Assembly: GCF_004402045.1 (NCBI RefSeq)
Contig: NZ_SOMG01000023.1
Coordinates: forward strand, 186,001 to 250,000
Reading direction: 5' to 3'
Source: Lelliottia nimipressuralis
GTDB lineage: Bacteria; Pseudomonadota; Gammaproteobacteria; Enterobacterales; Enterobacteriaceae
Length of the DNA stretch: 64,000 nt
Part shown: piece after piece, positions 16,966 to 25,063 of the stretch
Layout of the letters: every line of letters begins with the position of its first letter
How positions within the stretch are numbered: position 1 is the first letter of the stretch
Translations under genes and position numbers: made by a program
Notes under the pieces: model-generated
The model's input: the letters and a program-made list of their open reading frames with translations, nothing else
Databases searched by the model: none
What the model was told of the DNA's origin: nothing

Positions 16966-18381
16966 ATGCACAACATCGAACAGATCTTTATCAACGGCGA
17001 GTTTGTTACCCCGCACGGTAGCGAACGTTTTGACTTGTACAACCCGGCAACGGCACAGGTTATTGGTCAGGTTCGCCTGGCGGATGAGGTTGACGCCGAA
17101 CGCGCTATCGCGGCGGCGAAAGCGGCGTTTCCGGCGTGGTCGCAGACCACAAAGCAGGCGCGCATTGCCGCGCTGAAGCGCATGCATGCCGCCGTAGTCG
17201 CCCGACATGACGATCTGCTGGAAGCGGTAATCGAAGAGTATGGCGCGCCGGCCTCGCGCTCGGCGTGGATGGCCAGCTATCCCGCGGAGGTGATTGCCCA
17301 GGCCATTGAAGCGCTGGAGGCGTTTGAGTTTGTCACCACTGCAGGTGCCGCAACGGTACAGATGACGCCGCTTGGCGTGGCCGGGCTGATCACGCCGTGG
17401 AACAGCGATGCGGGATTTATCTGCGGCAAACTGGCGGTTGCGCTCGCGGCGGGCTGCACGACGGTGATCAAGCCTAGCGAAATGAGCGCGCTGCAAACGC
17501 AGATCGTCACCGAAGCGCTGCGCGATGCCGGATTACCGCCGGGCGTGTTTAATATCGTCACCGGACGCGGCGATACGGTGGGCGAAACCATTAGCCGTCA
17601 CCCGGACGTCGCGAAGATTTCGTTTACCGGTTCGACGAGTACCGGCAAGGCGATCCTGCGCAACGCGTCGGAAGGCTTTAAGCGCGTGACGCTGGAGCTA
17701 GGCGGTAAATCGCCGACGATCCTGCTGGATGATGTGGATCTGACTCAGGCGATCCCGCTGGCGATTCAGGCCGGGTTTATGAACAGCGGGCAGGCGTGCG
17801 TGGCCGGGACGCGCATTCTGGTGCCCCGGTCGCGTCAGACTGAAATTGAAGCCGCGCTGGCGCAGGCCGTGGCGGCGGTGAAATCCGGCGACCCGCGCGA
17901 TAGCGCGACAGAGGTTGGCCCGATGGTCAGCGAGAAGCAGTGGCAGCGGGTGCAGGGGTATATCCGCAAAGGGATCGAAGAAGGGGCGCGCCTGCTGGCG
18001 GGCGGCGAAGGGCGACCGGACGGGACGCGAGACGGCTGGTTCGTGCGTCCGACGCTGTTTACCGACGTGAACAACCAGATGACCATTGCCCGTGACGAGA
18101 TCTTCGGCCCGGTGCTGTGCGTGATTCCGTATCAGGACGAGGCGGAGGCTGTCGCCATTGCCAATGACACAGAATACGGCCTGAGCGCGATGGTTCTGGG
18201 TCGTGATACAGAGCGGGCTCGTCGCGTGGCGCAGCAGATAGTCTCCGGCCGCGTGCTGGTGAATACCCTGGCTCATGAACCGAAAGCGCCGTTCGGTGGC
18301 TTCAAACACTCAGGCGTGGGGCGCGAGATGGGCGAGTGGGGGATCCGGGCGTTTATGGAGCCGAGGTCAATTCTCGGTTAG
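16966..18381 (+). CDS. NAD(P)-dependent aldehyde dehydrogenase
   Basis: A 471-residue aldehyde dehydrogenase superfamily member with catalytic C278 ('SGQACVAGTR'), general base E244 ('LELGGKS') and the cofactor motif 'FTGSTSTGKAI'. The start at 16966 is set by an excellent GAGGAGG (16954-16960); the frame is open further upstream but without homology. It is divergent from a LysR regulator. The substrate is not evident; the sequence resembles general plant-like and gamma-aminobutyraldehyde-type enzymes more than succinic-semialdehyde dehydrogenases. Confidence 0.9.
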   Translation: MHNIEQIFINGEFVTPHGSERFDLYNPATAQVIGQVRLADEVDAERAIAAAKAAFPAWSQTTKQARIAALKRMHAAVVARHDDLLEAVIEEYGAPASRSAWMASYPAEVIAQAIEALEAFEFVTTAGAATVQMTPLGVAGLITPWNSDAGFICGKLAVALAAGCTTVIKPSEMSALQTQIVTEALRDAGLPPGVFNIVTGRGDTVGETISRHPDVAKISFTGSTSTGKAILRNASEGFKRVTLELGGKSPTILLDDVDLTQAIPLAIQAGFMNSGQACVAGTRILVPRSRQTEIEAALAQAVAAVKSGDPRDSATEVGPMVSEKQWQRVQGYIRKGIEEGARLLAGGEGRPDGTRDGWFVRPTLFTDVNNQMTIARDEIFGPVLCVIPYQDEAEAVAIANDTEYGLSAMVLGRDTERARRVAQQIVSGRVLVNTLAHEPKAPFGGFKHSGVGREMGEWGIRAFMEPRSILG

Positions 18382-18398
18382 CTCTGCCTATGGATAGC

Positions 18399-18419
18399 AC
18401 GCCCCGCTTGCCGGGGCGT
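18399..18419. terminator. Hairpin between convergent genes
   Basis: ACGCCCCG (18399-18406), a 5-nt loop and CGGGGCGT (18412-18419) form a strong GC-rich stem between the ends of the aldehyde dehydrogenase and tacT-like genes. The T-tract is poor (TTACGG), so it may act with Rho or only protect 3' ends. Confidence 0.55.
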
Positions 18420-18431
18420 TACGGGCTGGGA

Positions 18432-18953
18432 TCACTCTTCAAACACGTTTTCAAAGGTTTTCGTCGGTAAGAACAGTGTGAATTCATTCTCTGCCAGGAG
18501 CGGTATGAACCCCAGCTTGAGGTAAAAATCTTTGGCTTTATGGTTGAGTGCTTCGACAAACAGGCCATGAATGCCGACGGCAAAGGAGGCTAAATAAACG
18601 GTCTTCATGGCATGGATAACGAGTAATTCGCCATATCCTTGCCCCTGAATACGTTTATCAATCGCCAGACGGCCAAGGGTAACGCTCGGCACATTTTTAT
18701 AAGGAACACGTTTTTGCTGTGTTTTTGAGGGCAGGTAAGCCTTTTCAAAACAGCTTCCGGAGAGCGTGTAATAGCCCAGAATACGCGGTTTTGACTCTCG
18801 TGTGGTGAGAACATAACCCCGCAAAAACTTTCCGCGATGCTGGCGTTTCAGGTGCTCCGTCAGAAAGATATTAAGGCTCTCTTCTCCGCAGTCGAAATGG
18901 CTTACGTCGTACTCAACGTCTTCTGAAAAAATCCCTATCTTCACGTCGTTCAC
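18432..18953 (-). CDS. GNAT-type toxin of a TacAT/AtaRT toxin-antitoxin pair
   Basis: A 173-residue GNAT acetyltransferase with the acetyl-CoA loop 'RIQGQGYGELL' and the conserved 'FDCGEESLNIFL' and 'YTLSGSCFEKAYLP' segments of the TacT family. Known members acetylate the amino group of charged tRNAs and stop translation. It lies 3 bp after the DUF1778 antitoxin gene, in the usual antitoxin-toxin order. The C-terminus 'FYLKLGFIPL' has the Tyr common near the active site. It is complete with no sign of inactivation. Confidence 0.9.
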   Translation of the reverse strand: MNDVKIGIFSEDVEYDVSHFDCGEESLNIFLTEHLKRQHRGKFLRGYVLTTRESKPRILGYYTLSGSCFEKAYLPSKTQQKRVPYKNVPSVTLGRLAIDKRIQGQGYGELLVIHAMKTVYLASFAVGIHGLFVEALNHKAKDFYLKLGFIPLLAENEFTLFLPTKTFENVFEE

Positions 18954-18956
18954 GTA

Positions 18957-19226
18957 TTACTCCATATCCCGGAGACGCTTAGCCGCTCGCTTCAGATGGT
19001 CATTAGGCGCAGGCGGATTGCTTATGGCATCCATCACCGTATTCCAGGATGCTTCGCTAAGGACCAGGCGGCGGTGCTGGTCAATTACCTCTGCTGCGCG
19101 TTCAGAGGCTGTGCTGACCATGAATTGTGAAATCGACTGGTTTGTCATTGCCGCCGCTTCTTCGATCATATTTTTGTCATCTTCGGTTAACCGGAGATCG
19201 ATGCGCTGCTTCTTCAGTGCTGACAT
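18957..19226 (-). CDS. DUF1778 antitoxin (TacA-like)
   Basis: An 89-residue ribbon-helix-helix protein ('KKQRIDLRLTEDDKNMIEEAA') followed by a C-terminal helical tail ('WNTVMDAISNPPAPNDHLKR') that in TacA proteins wraps the toxin. The start is set at 19226 (MSALKK) by homology; a 22-codon upstream extension exists in frame but would cross the operator palindrome. It is expected to repress its own promoter through the perfect inverted repeat 52 bp upstream. Confidence 0.9.
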   Translation of the reverse strand: MSALKKQRIDLRLTEDDKNMIEEAAAMTNQSISQFMVSTASERAAEVIDQHRRLVLSEASWNTVMDAISNPPAPNDHLKRAAKRLRDME

Positions 19227-19277
19227 GGTTTCATTCTCAATCTTTATCCAGGCTTTACGCCTCGTTTTACAGGCAAA

Positions 19278-19308
19278 ATTACTGTACGGCATTTATCCGT
19301 ACAGTAAT
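19278..19308. promoter_or_regulatory. Perfect palindromic operator of the TacAT-like module
   Basis: ATTACTGTACGG (19278-19289), a 7-bp spacer and CCGTACAGTAAT (19297-19308) make a perfect 12-bp inverted repeat upstream of the DUF1778 antitoxin gene. Ribbon-helix-helix antitoxins bind such palindromes cooperatively with the toxin. The site is seen; the binding is inferred. Confidence 0.7.
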
Positions 19309-19445
19309 CATCATAAGTGCGTCATCACGGGAATTCAACGAGAAGTTGAGCGCAGTGCCATCCGGCACAACATTTCGCTCCTTACCGAAGCATTGTGCTT
19401 TTTCCCCCTGCATTCTCTCCTCACCCTCATAACGGAGAGACACTC

Positions 19446-19769
19446 ATGATCGCAGTCCTTTTCGAAGCCAAAGCGGAACCTCATCATCAGGCGCGCTACC
19501 TGCAGCTCGCCGCCGAACTCAAGCCTTTGCTGGCGGACATCGACGGCTTTATTGATATCGAACGTTTTCAGAGCCTGACCACCGACGGCAAAATTCTCTC
19601 GCTCTCCTGGTGGCGTGACGAAGAGGCTATCCTTCGCTGGAAGCAGAACGCGTTTCACCAGGCGGCGCAGGCCGAAGGGCGGGAGTCGATTTTCGCGTAC
19701 TACCGCATTCGCGTGGCGCAGGTGGTGCGGGAATACAGTTCCGAAACCGGAGGGCATGCTGATGTATGA
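19446..19769 (+). CDS. Antibiotic biosynthesis monooxygenase (ABM) domain protein
   Basis: A 107-residue ferredoxin-like ABM-fold protein ('VLFEAKAEPHHQARYLQLAA', 'GFIDIERFQSL', 'LSLSWWRDEEAILRWKQN'). These small dimeric proteins act as cofactor-free monooxygenases or heme/quinone handlers. The start at 19446 follows GGAGAG (19434-19439). It overlaps the next gene by 8 bp and is the first of three overlapping genes that end with an ArsR-type regulator, so it is probably induced by the compound that regulator senses. Confidence 0.88.
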   Translation: MIAVLFEAKAEPHHQARYLQLAAELKPLLADIDGFIDIERFQSLTTDGKILSLSWWRDEEAILRWKQNAFHQAAQAEGRESIFAYYRIRVAQVVREYSSETGGHADV

Positions 19770-20157
19770 CGTTCATGTGATTTTTAGCGATATCCCCGGT
19801 GAACTGGCGCGCTTTGGACAACTGCTGGGCCGCAGCGGCGTGGGGCTGGAAGGCGGTGGCGTATTTGGCACGCATGCCCACTTCCTGGTGGAAGAGGGGG
19901 AAAAAGCCCGTCGCGTGCTGACCGATGGCGGGTTCAACGTGCAGGCCGTACGCAAGCCGGTTATCAGAAAACTCAAGCAGGAGCGGCCCGGCGAGTTGGG
20001 CGAGCTAGCGGCCGCGCTGGCCGCAAAGGGCGTGTCTATCCTGACCCAGTACAGCGATCATGCGAATCACCTTATTCTGCTGACGGATGATGATAAGCTG
20101 GCCGCAGAGATCACCGAACCCTGGGCGACGAATGTTAAAGACGAGCTTACCCCCTGA
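19762..20157 (+). CDS. Small protein with ACT-like repeats
   Basis: A 131-residue protein with an ACT-like look: 'YDVHVIFSDIPGELARFGQL' then 'KQERPGELGELAAALAAKGV' and 'ILTQYSDHANHLILLTDDD'. Both halves resemble the beta-alpha-beta start of small-molecule-binding ACT domains ('PGEL' turns). The start at 19762 is preferred over an ATG six bases earlier because GGAGGG (19749-19754) is then 7 bp away. It lies between an ABM gene and an ArsR-type regulator gene and overlaps both, so it is probably a ligand-binding partner in the same detoxification operon. The exact role is unknown. Confidence 0.7.
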   Translation: MYDVHVIFSDIPGELARFGQLLGRSGVGLEGGGVFGTHAHFLVEEGEKARRVLTDGGFNVQAVRKPVIRKLKQERPGELGELAAALAAKGVSILTQYSDHANHLILLTDDDKLAAEITEPWATNVKDELTP

Positions 20158-20827
20158 TAACAGCGCGGCGCTGGAGTTGGCCATTGCCGCGGTGGCGTCT
20201 GCAATGGCCGATCCGTCGCGGGTGAAAATGCTCTGCGCGCTGATGGACGGGCGGGCGTGGACGGCTACCGAACTGAGCGCTGCGGCAGACGTTGCGCCGT
20301 CGACCGCCAGCGGGCATCTCGCCCGGCTGGTGGAGGGGAAGTTGATTACCTGCCTGTCTCAGGGGAGACACCGCTATTATCGCCTTGCCGGGCCCGACGT
20401 GGCGGCGCTGGTCGAGCAGATGATGGGGCTCTCCTGGAGCCGCATTGCGCCGCCGGAAACCTCCGCGCCAAAAGCCCTGCGTGAAGCCCGAACCTGCTAC
20501 GACCATCTTGCCGGAACGGTGGCGGTGCAGATCTATGAGTTCATGCAGGCAGAAGGCTGGCTTGAGGCAGACGGTTCCGCGCTAACGCTGTATGGGCGGG
20601 AGCAGTTCCTGATGCTCGGCATTCCGCTAAGTTCTCATCCCCGTCGCAAGGCCTGCTGCGCCTGCCTGGACTGGAGCGAGCGGCGGTTTCATCTTGGAGG
20701 CGAAGCCGGCGCGGCGATGCTCATGCATCTGGAAAGTAAAGGTTGGATCCAGCGGGTGGCGGGGTATCGGGAGGTGGTGGTGACGGCTGCAGGAAAAGTT
20801 GCCGTCAGGAAGCATTTTAGCCGCTAA
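20132..20827 (+). CDS. ArsR-family transcriptional regulator, long form
   Basis: A 231-residue regulator. Residues about 14-95 are an ArsR winged helix ('VASAMADPSRVKMLCALMDG', 'VAPSTASGHLARLVEGKLI', 'GRHRYYRLAGPDVAALVE'). It is more than twice the length of metal-sensing ArsR proteins, with a C-terminal domain of unknown fold that includes 'RRKACCACLDWSERRFHL'. The paired Cys and the later Cys might sense thiol-reactive or metal compounds; that is inference. It overlaps the ACT-like gene by 26 bp and is the last gene of the operon, so it probably autoregulates it. Confidence 0.88.
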   Translation: MLKTSLPPDNSAALELAIAAVASAMADPSRVKMLCALMDGRAWTATELSAAADVAPSTASGHLARLVEGKLITCLSQGRHRYYRLAGPDVAALVEQMMGLSWSRIAPPETSAPKALREARTCYDHLAGTVAVQIYEFMQAEGWLEADGSALTLYGREQFLMLGIPLSSHPRRKACCACLDWSERRFHLGGEAGAAMLMHLESKGWIQRVAGYREVVVTAAGKVAVRKHFSR

Positions 20828-20891
20828 ACTCCGCTGCGGATGATGCCCTCACTCCGACTCTCTCCCACAGGGCTGGAGTACCCCCTATTGC

Positions 20892-20926
20892 TACAGAAAG
20901 CCTGTTCCAAAAACAGGCTTTCTGTA
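20892..20926. terminator. Strong 15-bp hairpin
   Basis: TACAGAAAGCCTGTT (20892-20906), a 5-nt loop CCAAA and AACAGGCTTTCTGTA (20912-20926) form a perfect stem after the ArsR-type gene. No U-tract follows on the plus strand, so termination is possible but not certain. A structured end of a lost element is the alternative. Confidence 0.5.
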
Positions 20927-21005
20927 CAATAATTCTCTACACCCAAACTGACCCAGGCTGGTCGGTTAAGGAATATTCGTCCTGACGGCAGAAAAGGAAT
21001 ATGCA

Positions 21006-21809
21006 ATGGATATCGCTCTTTTTCCGGGGCAGAGTCGGCGCCAGTGGGCTGATACGATGATCAATCTGGAAGCCCGAAAGCTTGTGAATACCGCAAATAC
21101 CGTCGCAGCCATGCACCTCAGTGATTCACTGACCCGTCTGAAATTCGTGGATGAGATAAGACAGGTTGTCATGCAACAGTTTGACGCGGCGAGGAGAGCA
21201 AGGAGCGATGAAGAATGCATTACCTGCCTGAAAAAACTCAGGGCTGAGAATGAGTTCCTGCTTGAACAGTCGCGCATGCTGAAAACCGGTTATGCCCGAA
21301 TCTACGCTGAAATTCAGTATGTAACAGAGCAGAATAAAATTGTCGGATACTTCATATCCGGGATTAAGGTCGTTCTCGCCGGCGTTCAGGCTGTGCTTGG
21401 CGGTGTTATGATCGCAACTATGACGCCTGCTGGTATGCTTGCCGGTGCCGTTCTGGTCGGTGATGCCCTTAATACGGTATCACGGGAGGCAGCCCGCCAG
21501 CTCCTGAATGAACCTGCTTCAGAGGGGATCCTGGCGGACGGCGCTATGTCCGTAGCGGAATTTATGGGCTTCAGCCGCGATGTCGGCCTGGGGATCTTTA
21601 ATGCAACCACGCTTGCAGCCAACGTTTATGGTGTGTTTGGTCTGACCGGGAAAGCTGAGGCCTGGCGTCTTTTCCGTTATCTTCCCGGAGACTATTTCCG
21701 CAAGGTGGAAACTATGTCTCCAGGCAAACTGACGATGAAGGTTTTGGGATGGGGGGTCAGTGCGAAGGTGGTACTGGAACTTCTTACCCGTGATGGCCGG
21801 AGTCGCTGA
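21006..21809 (+). CDS. DUF4225-like protein of unknown function
   Basis: A 267-residue protein. Residues 1-110 are helical and charged ('NLEARKLVNTANTVAAMHLSDSL'). Two adjoining hydrophobic segments follow (about 115-135 and 140-158), rich in Gly and Ala, then a C-terminal part with 'REAARQLLNEPASEG' and 'FMGFSRDVGLGIFNATTLAA'. It resembles DUF4225 proteins of enterobacteria and pseudomonads, whose function is not known to me. There is no signal peptide. Its 3' end overlaps by 26 bp the convergent gene for a small membrane protein, an arrangement that recalls effector-immunity pairs but does not prove one. Confidence 0.6.
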   Translation: MDIALFPGQSRRQWADTMINLEARKLVNTANTVAAMHLSDSLTRLKFVDEIRQVVMQQFDAARRARSDEECITCLKKLRAENEFLLEQSRMLKTGYARIYAEIQYVTEQNKIVGYFISGIKVVLAGVQAVLGGVMIATMTPAGMLAGAVLVGDALNTVSREAARQLLNEPASEGILADGAMSVAEFMGFSRDVGLGIFNATTLAANVYGVFGLTGKAEAWRLFRYLPGDYFRKVETMSPGKLTMKVLGWGVSAKVVLELLTRDGRSR

Positions 21810-22113
21810 TATGTGATCTCATCAGCTTCCATGATTTATAGCCAAGTCTGACCGGCATCACCAGAAGCAGCACAATCAGCAGAAAGACGACGGCAATCAC
21901 ACAGGAGATAACATGGCTGGCGCTGCCAAAGATCACGGTGAGCAGGGTGATTATGGCCATCCCGCCGGTGATCCAGACTACCGACAGGAAATAGCCGGCC
22001 AGATCCTTCAGAACCTTTTCCTGCGAGTCCCCAGTCGCCTGGTGACGTTTGATTCTCTCGATATCCTTACTGGTGAATCCTGCCGCGATAAGTTCCTGGT
22101 CTTTCACTGTCAT
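21784..22113 (-). CDS. Small two-helix membrane protein, unknown function
   Basis: A 109-residue protein with a polar N-terminus (1-38, 'FTSKDIERIKRHQATGDSQEK'), two transmembrane helices (about 40-63 and 67-88) and a short basic tail. The ribosome-binding site AAGGAG is excellent, so it is a real gene. No family is recognised. It converges on and overlaps the DUF4225-like gene, so the two transcripts are mutually antisense at their ends. It could be a partner or immunity protein for that gene product. Confidence 0.75.
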   Translation of the reverse strand: MTVKDQELIAAGFTSKDIERIKRHQATGDSQEKVLKDLAGYFLSVVWITGGMAIITLLTVIFGSASHVISCVIAVVFLLIVLLLVMPVRLGYKSWKLMRSHISDSGHHG

Positions 22114-22474
22114 TCACGTCTCCTTTAACCTGATAAAAAGAATACACTATTTAAAAGTTCCGTTCCTTCCTGCTTTTGTCTTCACCTGTCCGGATTATTG
22201 TGCCGTTGCCGTTAAATGATGTGGTTGGCAGGCTACAGGGCAGAAAGGCAGTGTTTACACTGGCACTATCAGGCAAGCAGCATCAGGCACAGGCGGGTTC
22301 TGCCATACCTGAGTCTGGTAGAAGAAGTTATCCGGCATGAGCATATTACTGGGGATCCCTCAGCCCACCGGGAGCGGGAGATATCCTTTCGCAATTCCTG
22401 CTCTTTCGCCTCGCGTTTCTTGATACTTACCCTGATAACTATTATCGTGGCCGCGTGTGACGAGAGGATTTCCC
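22114..22474. other. Gap without a convincing gene
   Basis: The 361 bp between the small membrane protein gene and marR-like gene hold no supported gene. An 88-codon frame (22216-22482) exists but lacks a ribosome-binding site and overlaps the start of the marR-like gene. The first 70 bp are AT-rich and should hold the promoter of the leftward gene. The rest looks like decayed sequence of unknown origin plus the promoter of the efflux operon. Confidence 0.5.
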
Positions 22475-22945
22475 ATGAGTGAAGAAGAACTGTTCAGCCG
22501 CAGGCCGATGGGCATGCGGATGGCGATGATCGTGCGCCAGTGGCGTGCCGTCATCGATGACGCCATTCTCGATACCGGGTTAACCCAGTCGAGCTGGACG
22601 GTGATGATGCAGCTGCATCAGCTTGGGGATAACGTCTCGGTGAGTGAGCTGGCGGAGATGCAGGGCATTGAACTGCCGCCGCTGATGCGCACCCTTACAC
22701 AGCTGGAAATACAGGGTTACCTGCTGCGCACCGTATCGCCTTATGACAAGCGCATCCGGCTTCTGACGCTGACGCCTGAGGGAAAAGCCATATTAAAAAG
22801 GCTCACTCAGGTGATTGAGACATATCAGGCGCGCGTATCGCAAAACATCGCGCCTGAACATATCGACATTTTCAGCGCCACCCTGAATCAAATCGCCTGC
22901 AATTTGCGGACAATCCGCGAAGAAGATAACAAGACCGAAAAATAA
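22475..22945 (+). CDS. MarR-family regulator of an efflux operon
   Basis: A 156-residue MarR regulator. The winged helix lies at about 45-110 ('LTQSSWTVMMQLHQLGDNVS', 'IELPPLMRTLTQLEIQGYL', 'PYDKRIRLLTLTPEGK'). The start at 22475 follows GAGAGG. Its stop overlaps the start of the HlyD-type gene (TAATG), so the three genes form one operon with the plan MarR - periplasmic adaptor - membrane protein. It probably represses this operon until a toxic aromatic or similar ligand binds. Confidence 0.9.
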   Translation: MSEEELFSRRPMGMRMAMIVRQWRAVIDDAILDTGLTQSSWTVMMQLHQLGDNVSVSELAEMQGIELPPLMRTLTQLEIQGYLLRTVSPYDKRIRLLTLTPEGKAILKRLTQVIETYQARVSQNIAPEHIDIFSATLNQIACNLRTIREEDNKTEK

Positions 22946-24009
22946 TGACTCCTGAACAAAAGTTTGCCCGCTGGGTAAGGGTGAGTATTGCCTCTTTCCT
23001 GCTGATGTTTGTCTACTTTGTCATCGCCGATATCTGGATCCCGCTGACGCCGGACTCCACCGTGATGCGTGTGGTAACGCCGGTTTCTCCGCGCGTCTCC
23101 GGCTATGTGGCGGCGGTACATGTCCATAACAACAGCCAGGTGAAGCGGGGCGATCTGCTCTTTGAGCTCGATGACACGCCGTTTCGCAATAAAGTGGAAG
23201 CGGCGCAAATTGCCCTCGAGCAGGCTCGCCTTTCCAACGAACAGCTGGACGCGCAGATCGTTGCCGCGCAGGCCAGCCTGAAAACCGCGGTGCTGACCGC
23301 GCGTAACGACAAAGTGACCTTCGATCGCTATCAGAAGCTGAGCACGTTACAGAACGTCTCGCAGGCGGATCTGGATAAGGTCCGTACCGCCTGGCAGAGC
23401 AGCGAGCAGTCCGTCAGCTCGATTCAGGCGAATATCCAGAACCTGCGCATCCAGCGCGGCGAGCGGGATGAGCACCGCAACGTGACGCTGCAAAAGTACC
23501 GTAACGCGCTGGATGAAGCGGAGCTGAATCTCGGCTGGACGAAGGTCTACGCCCAGGCGGACGGTACGGTCAGCAACCTGCAGTTAAGCCCCGGTTTTTA
23601 TGCCTCCTCTGGCTCGGCCGCGCTGGCGCTGGTGAACAACCAGACCGATATCGTGGCCGATTTCCGCGAGAAGAGCCTGCGCCATACCCACCAGGGCACC
23701 GATGCCGCCGTGGTGTTTGACGCCTTCCCGGGGCACGTTTTCCGCGCCCACGTGACCAGCAGTGACGCGGGGATCCTCGCCGGTCAGGAGGCCGTTAACG
23801 GCCAGCTCTCCGAGCCGGAAACCTCTAACCGCTGGGTACGTGACGCCCAGCGGATGCGCATTCATGTTGCGCTGGACGAACCGCTGCCAAAGCATCTGCC
23901 GACCGGCGCCCGCGCGACCGTGCAGCTCTACAACAGCGAAGGTCCGTTTGCGCGCTTCTTCTCCGGGATGCAAATCCATCTGGTGAGCCTGCTTCACTAT
24001 GTCTATTAG
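22945..24009 (+). CDS. HlyD/EmrA-type membrane fusion protein
   Basis: A 354-residue periplasmic adaptor with an N-terminal anchor (about 12-34), a biotinyl-lipoyl half-motif ('VTPVSPRVSGYVAAVHVHNN', 'GDLLFELDD'), a long coiled-coil hairpin (about 90-190) and the second lipoyl half ('LNLGWTKVYAQADGTVSNLQ') before a beta-barrel. It links an inner-membrane transporter to an outer-membrane channel. It overlaps the DUF2955 membrane protein gene by 11 bp, the likely transporter partner. No outer-membrane channel gene is present. Confidence 0.92.
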   Translation: MTPEQKFARWVRVSIASFLLMFVYFVIADIWIPLTPDSTVMRVVTPVSPRVSGYVAAVHVHNNSQVKRGDLLFELDDTPFRNKVEAAQIALEQARLSNEQLDAQIVAAQASLKTAVLTARNDKVTFDRYQKLSTLQNVSQADLDKVRTAWQSSEQSVSSIQANIQNLRIQRGERDEHRNVTLQKYRNALDEAELNLGWTKVYAQADGTVSNLQLSPGFYASSGSAALALVNNQTDIVADFREKSLRHTHQGTDAAVVFDAFPGHVFRAHVTSSDAGILAGQEAVNGQLSEPETSNRWVRDAQRMRIHVALDEPLPKHLPTGARATVQLYNSEGPFARFFSGMQIHLVSLLHYVY

Positions 24010-25063
24010 CACCCTGGCGCGGGTGTTTACCCCGCACGGCAACATCGTCTACACGGCAAACGACTTTCGCCAGACCCTGCGCATCGTCTTTGCCGGGATG
24101 ATTGCGCTCAGCATCTCCAGCTTTTACAACACCAGCTACGGCGTCTTTTTCGTGGTCTACCCGATCATGCTGCTGTCGCTGGTCCCGGTGTTTAACCGCC
24201 ACGTGGCGAAGCAGTTTATCTTCAGCGCATCGCTCAACTGCGTGGAAATGGTGATAATCATCGGCTATCTGTCGCAATGGCCGGTCATCATGACGCTGGT
24301 GGTGTTTGCCCTGTACGTGATGCGCTTTCGCTTTATGAGCAAGGGGCCGCTGTTTCTGTTCGGTTCAATGGGCGTGGTGTGCCAGAGCGTAATGCTCAAT
24401 TTTATGAGCTACCCCACCACCAACTGGCACACGCTGCTGTTTTCCAACATTGAAGCAAGCGTCATGGCGGTGTGCCTGAGCGCGCTGATGAACTATCTCC
24501 TGCCGGATGTGGAGCCGCGCAAGCCGCCGCCGCTTATCGAGAAAGACGATGCTCGCGTGCGCCACGAGTCGCTGCTCTCCGGCACCGTCGCGACGCTGAT
24601 TTTCGTCGTTTTTCAGATGAGCGATTTAAGCGATTCGCTCTCGGCGCTGATGGCGGGGATTTTGATTCTGTTCCCGATGCACTATCGCGGCGCGGTGATG
24701 AGCTCCATCTGGCGCGTGGTTGGTGTGGTGCTGGGCTGTCTCTATATTCTGGTCGTCCAGCTTATCCTCTACGACCACAGCAGCCATATGCTGCTGATGA
24801 TGCCGCTGATCGGCCTTGGGCTGGCATTTGGCGCGCGTCTGCACGTGATGGAAAAGGTCGGTGCCGGGGTGGGGTTCTCCAGCATTACGACCATCGGCAT
24901 TATGTTCGGGCAGAACATGCACCCGGACAGCGACCTGGTGTTCAGCGATCTTTATCGCATCACGTCCGTTACCTTTTCGCTGGTGGCGACGCTGACGATG
25001 GTCTTTCTGGTACACCTGATCCTCAACCGATTCGCCCCAACGCGCTACGTCATTCAGAGGTGA
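23999..25063 (+). CDS. DUF2955 / FUSC-like inner membrane transporter
   Basis: A 354-residue membrane protein in two similar halves, each with about five transmembrane helices, joined by a cytoplasmic segment (about 185-200, 'DVEPRKPPPLIEKDD'). The arrangement is that of DUF2955 proteins, related to the fusaric acid/AaeB-like exporters, and such proteins usually sit next to a HlyD adaptor as here. It probably exports aromatic acids or similar toxic compounds. Its 3' end overlaps the convergent tautomerase gene by 10 bp. Confidence 0.85.
   Translation: MSISTLARVFTPHGNIVYTANDFRQTLRIVFAGMIALSISSFYNTSYGVFFVVYPIMLLSLVPVFNRHVAKQFIFSASLNCVEMVIIIGYLSQWPVIMTLVVFALYVMRFRFMSKGPLFLFGSMGVVCQSVMLNFMSYPTTNWHTLLFSNIEASVMAVCLSALMNYLLPDVEPRKPPPLIEKDDARVRHESLLSGTVATLIFVVFQMSDLSDSLSALMAGILILFPMHYRGAVMSSIWRVVGVVLGCLYILVVQLILYDHSSHMLLMMPLIGLGLAFGARLHVMEKVGAGVGFSSITTIGIMFGQNMHPDSDLVFSDLYRITSVTFSLVATLTMVFLVHLILNRFAPTRYVIQR

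Noticed and set aside
22216-22482. 88-codon frame before the marR-like gene
   Set aside because: No ribosome-binding site, overlaps the marR-like start, and the translation (with several Arg/His runs) matches no family I know. Treated as non-coding.
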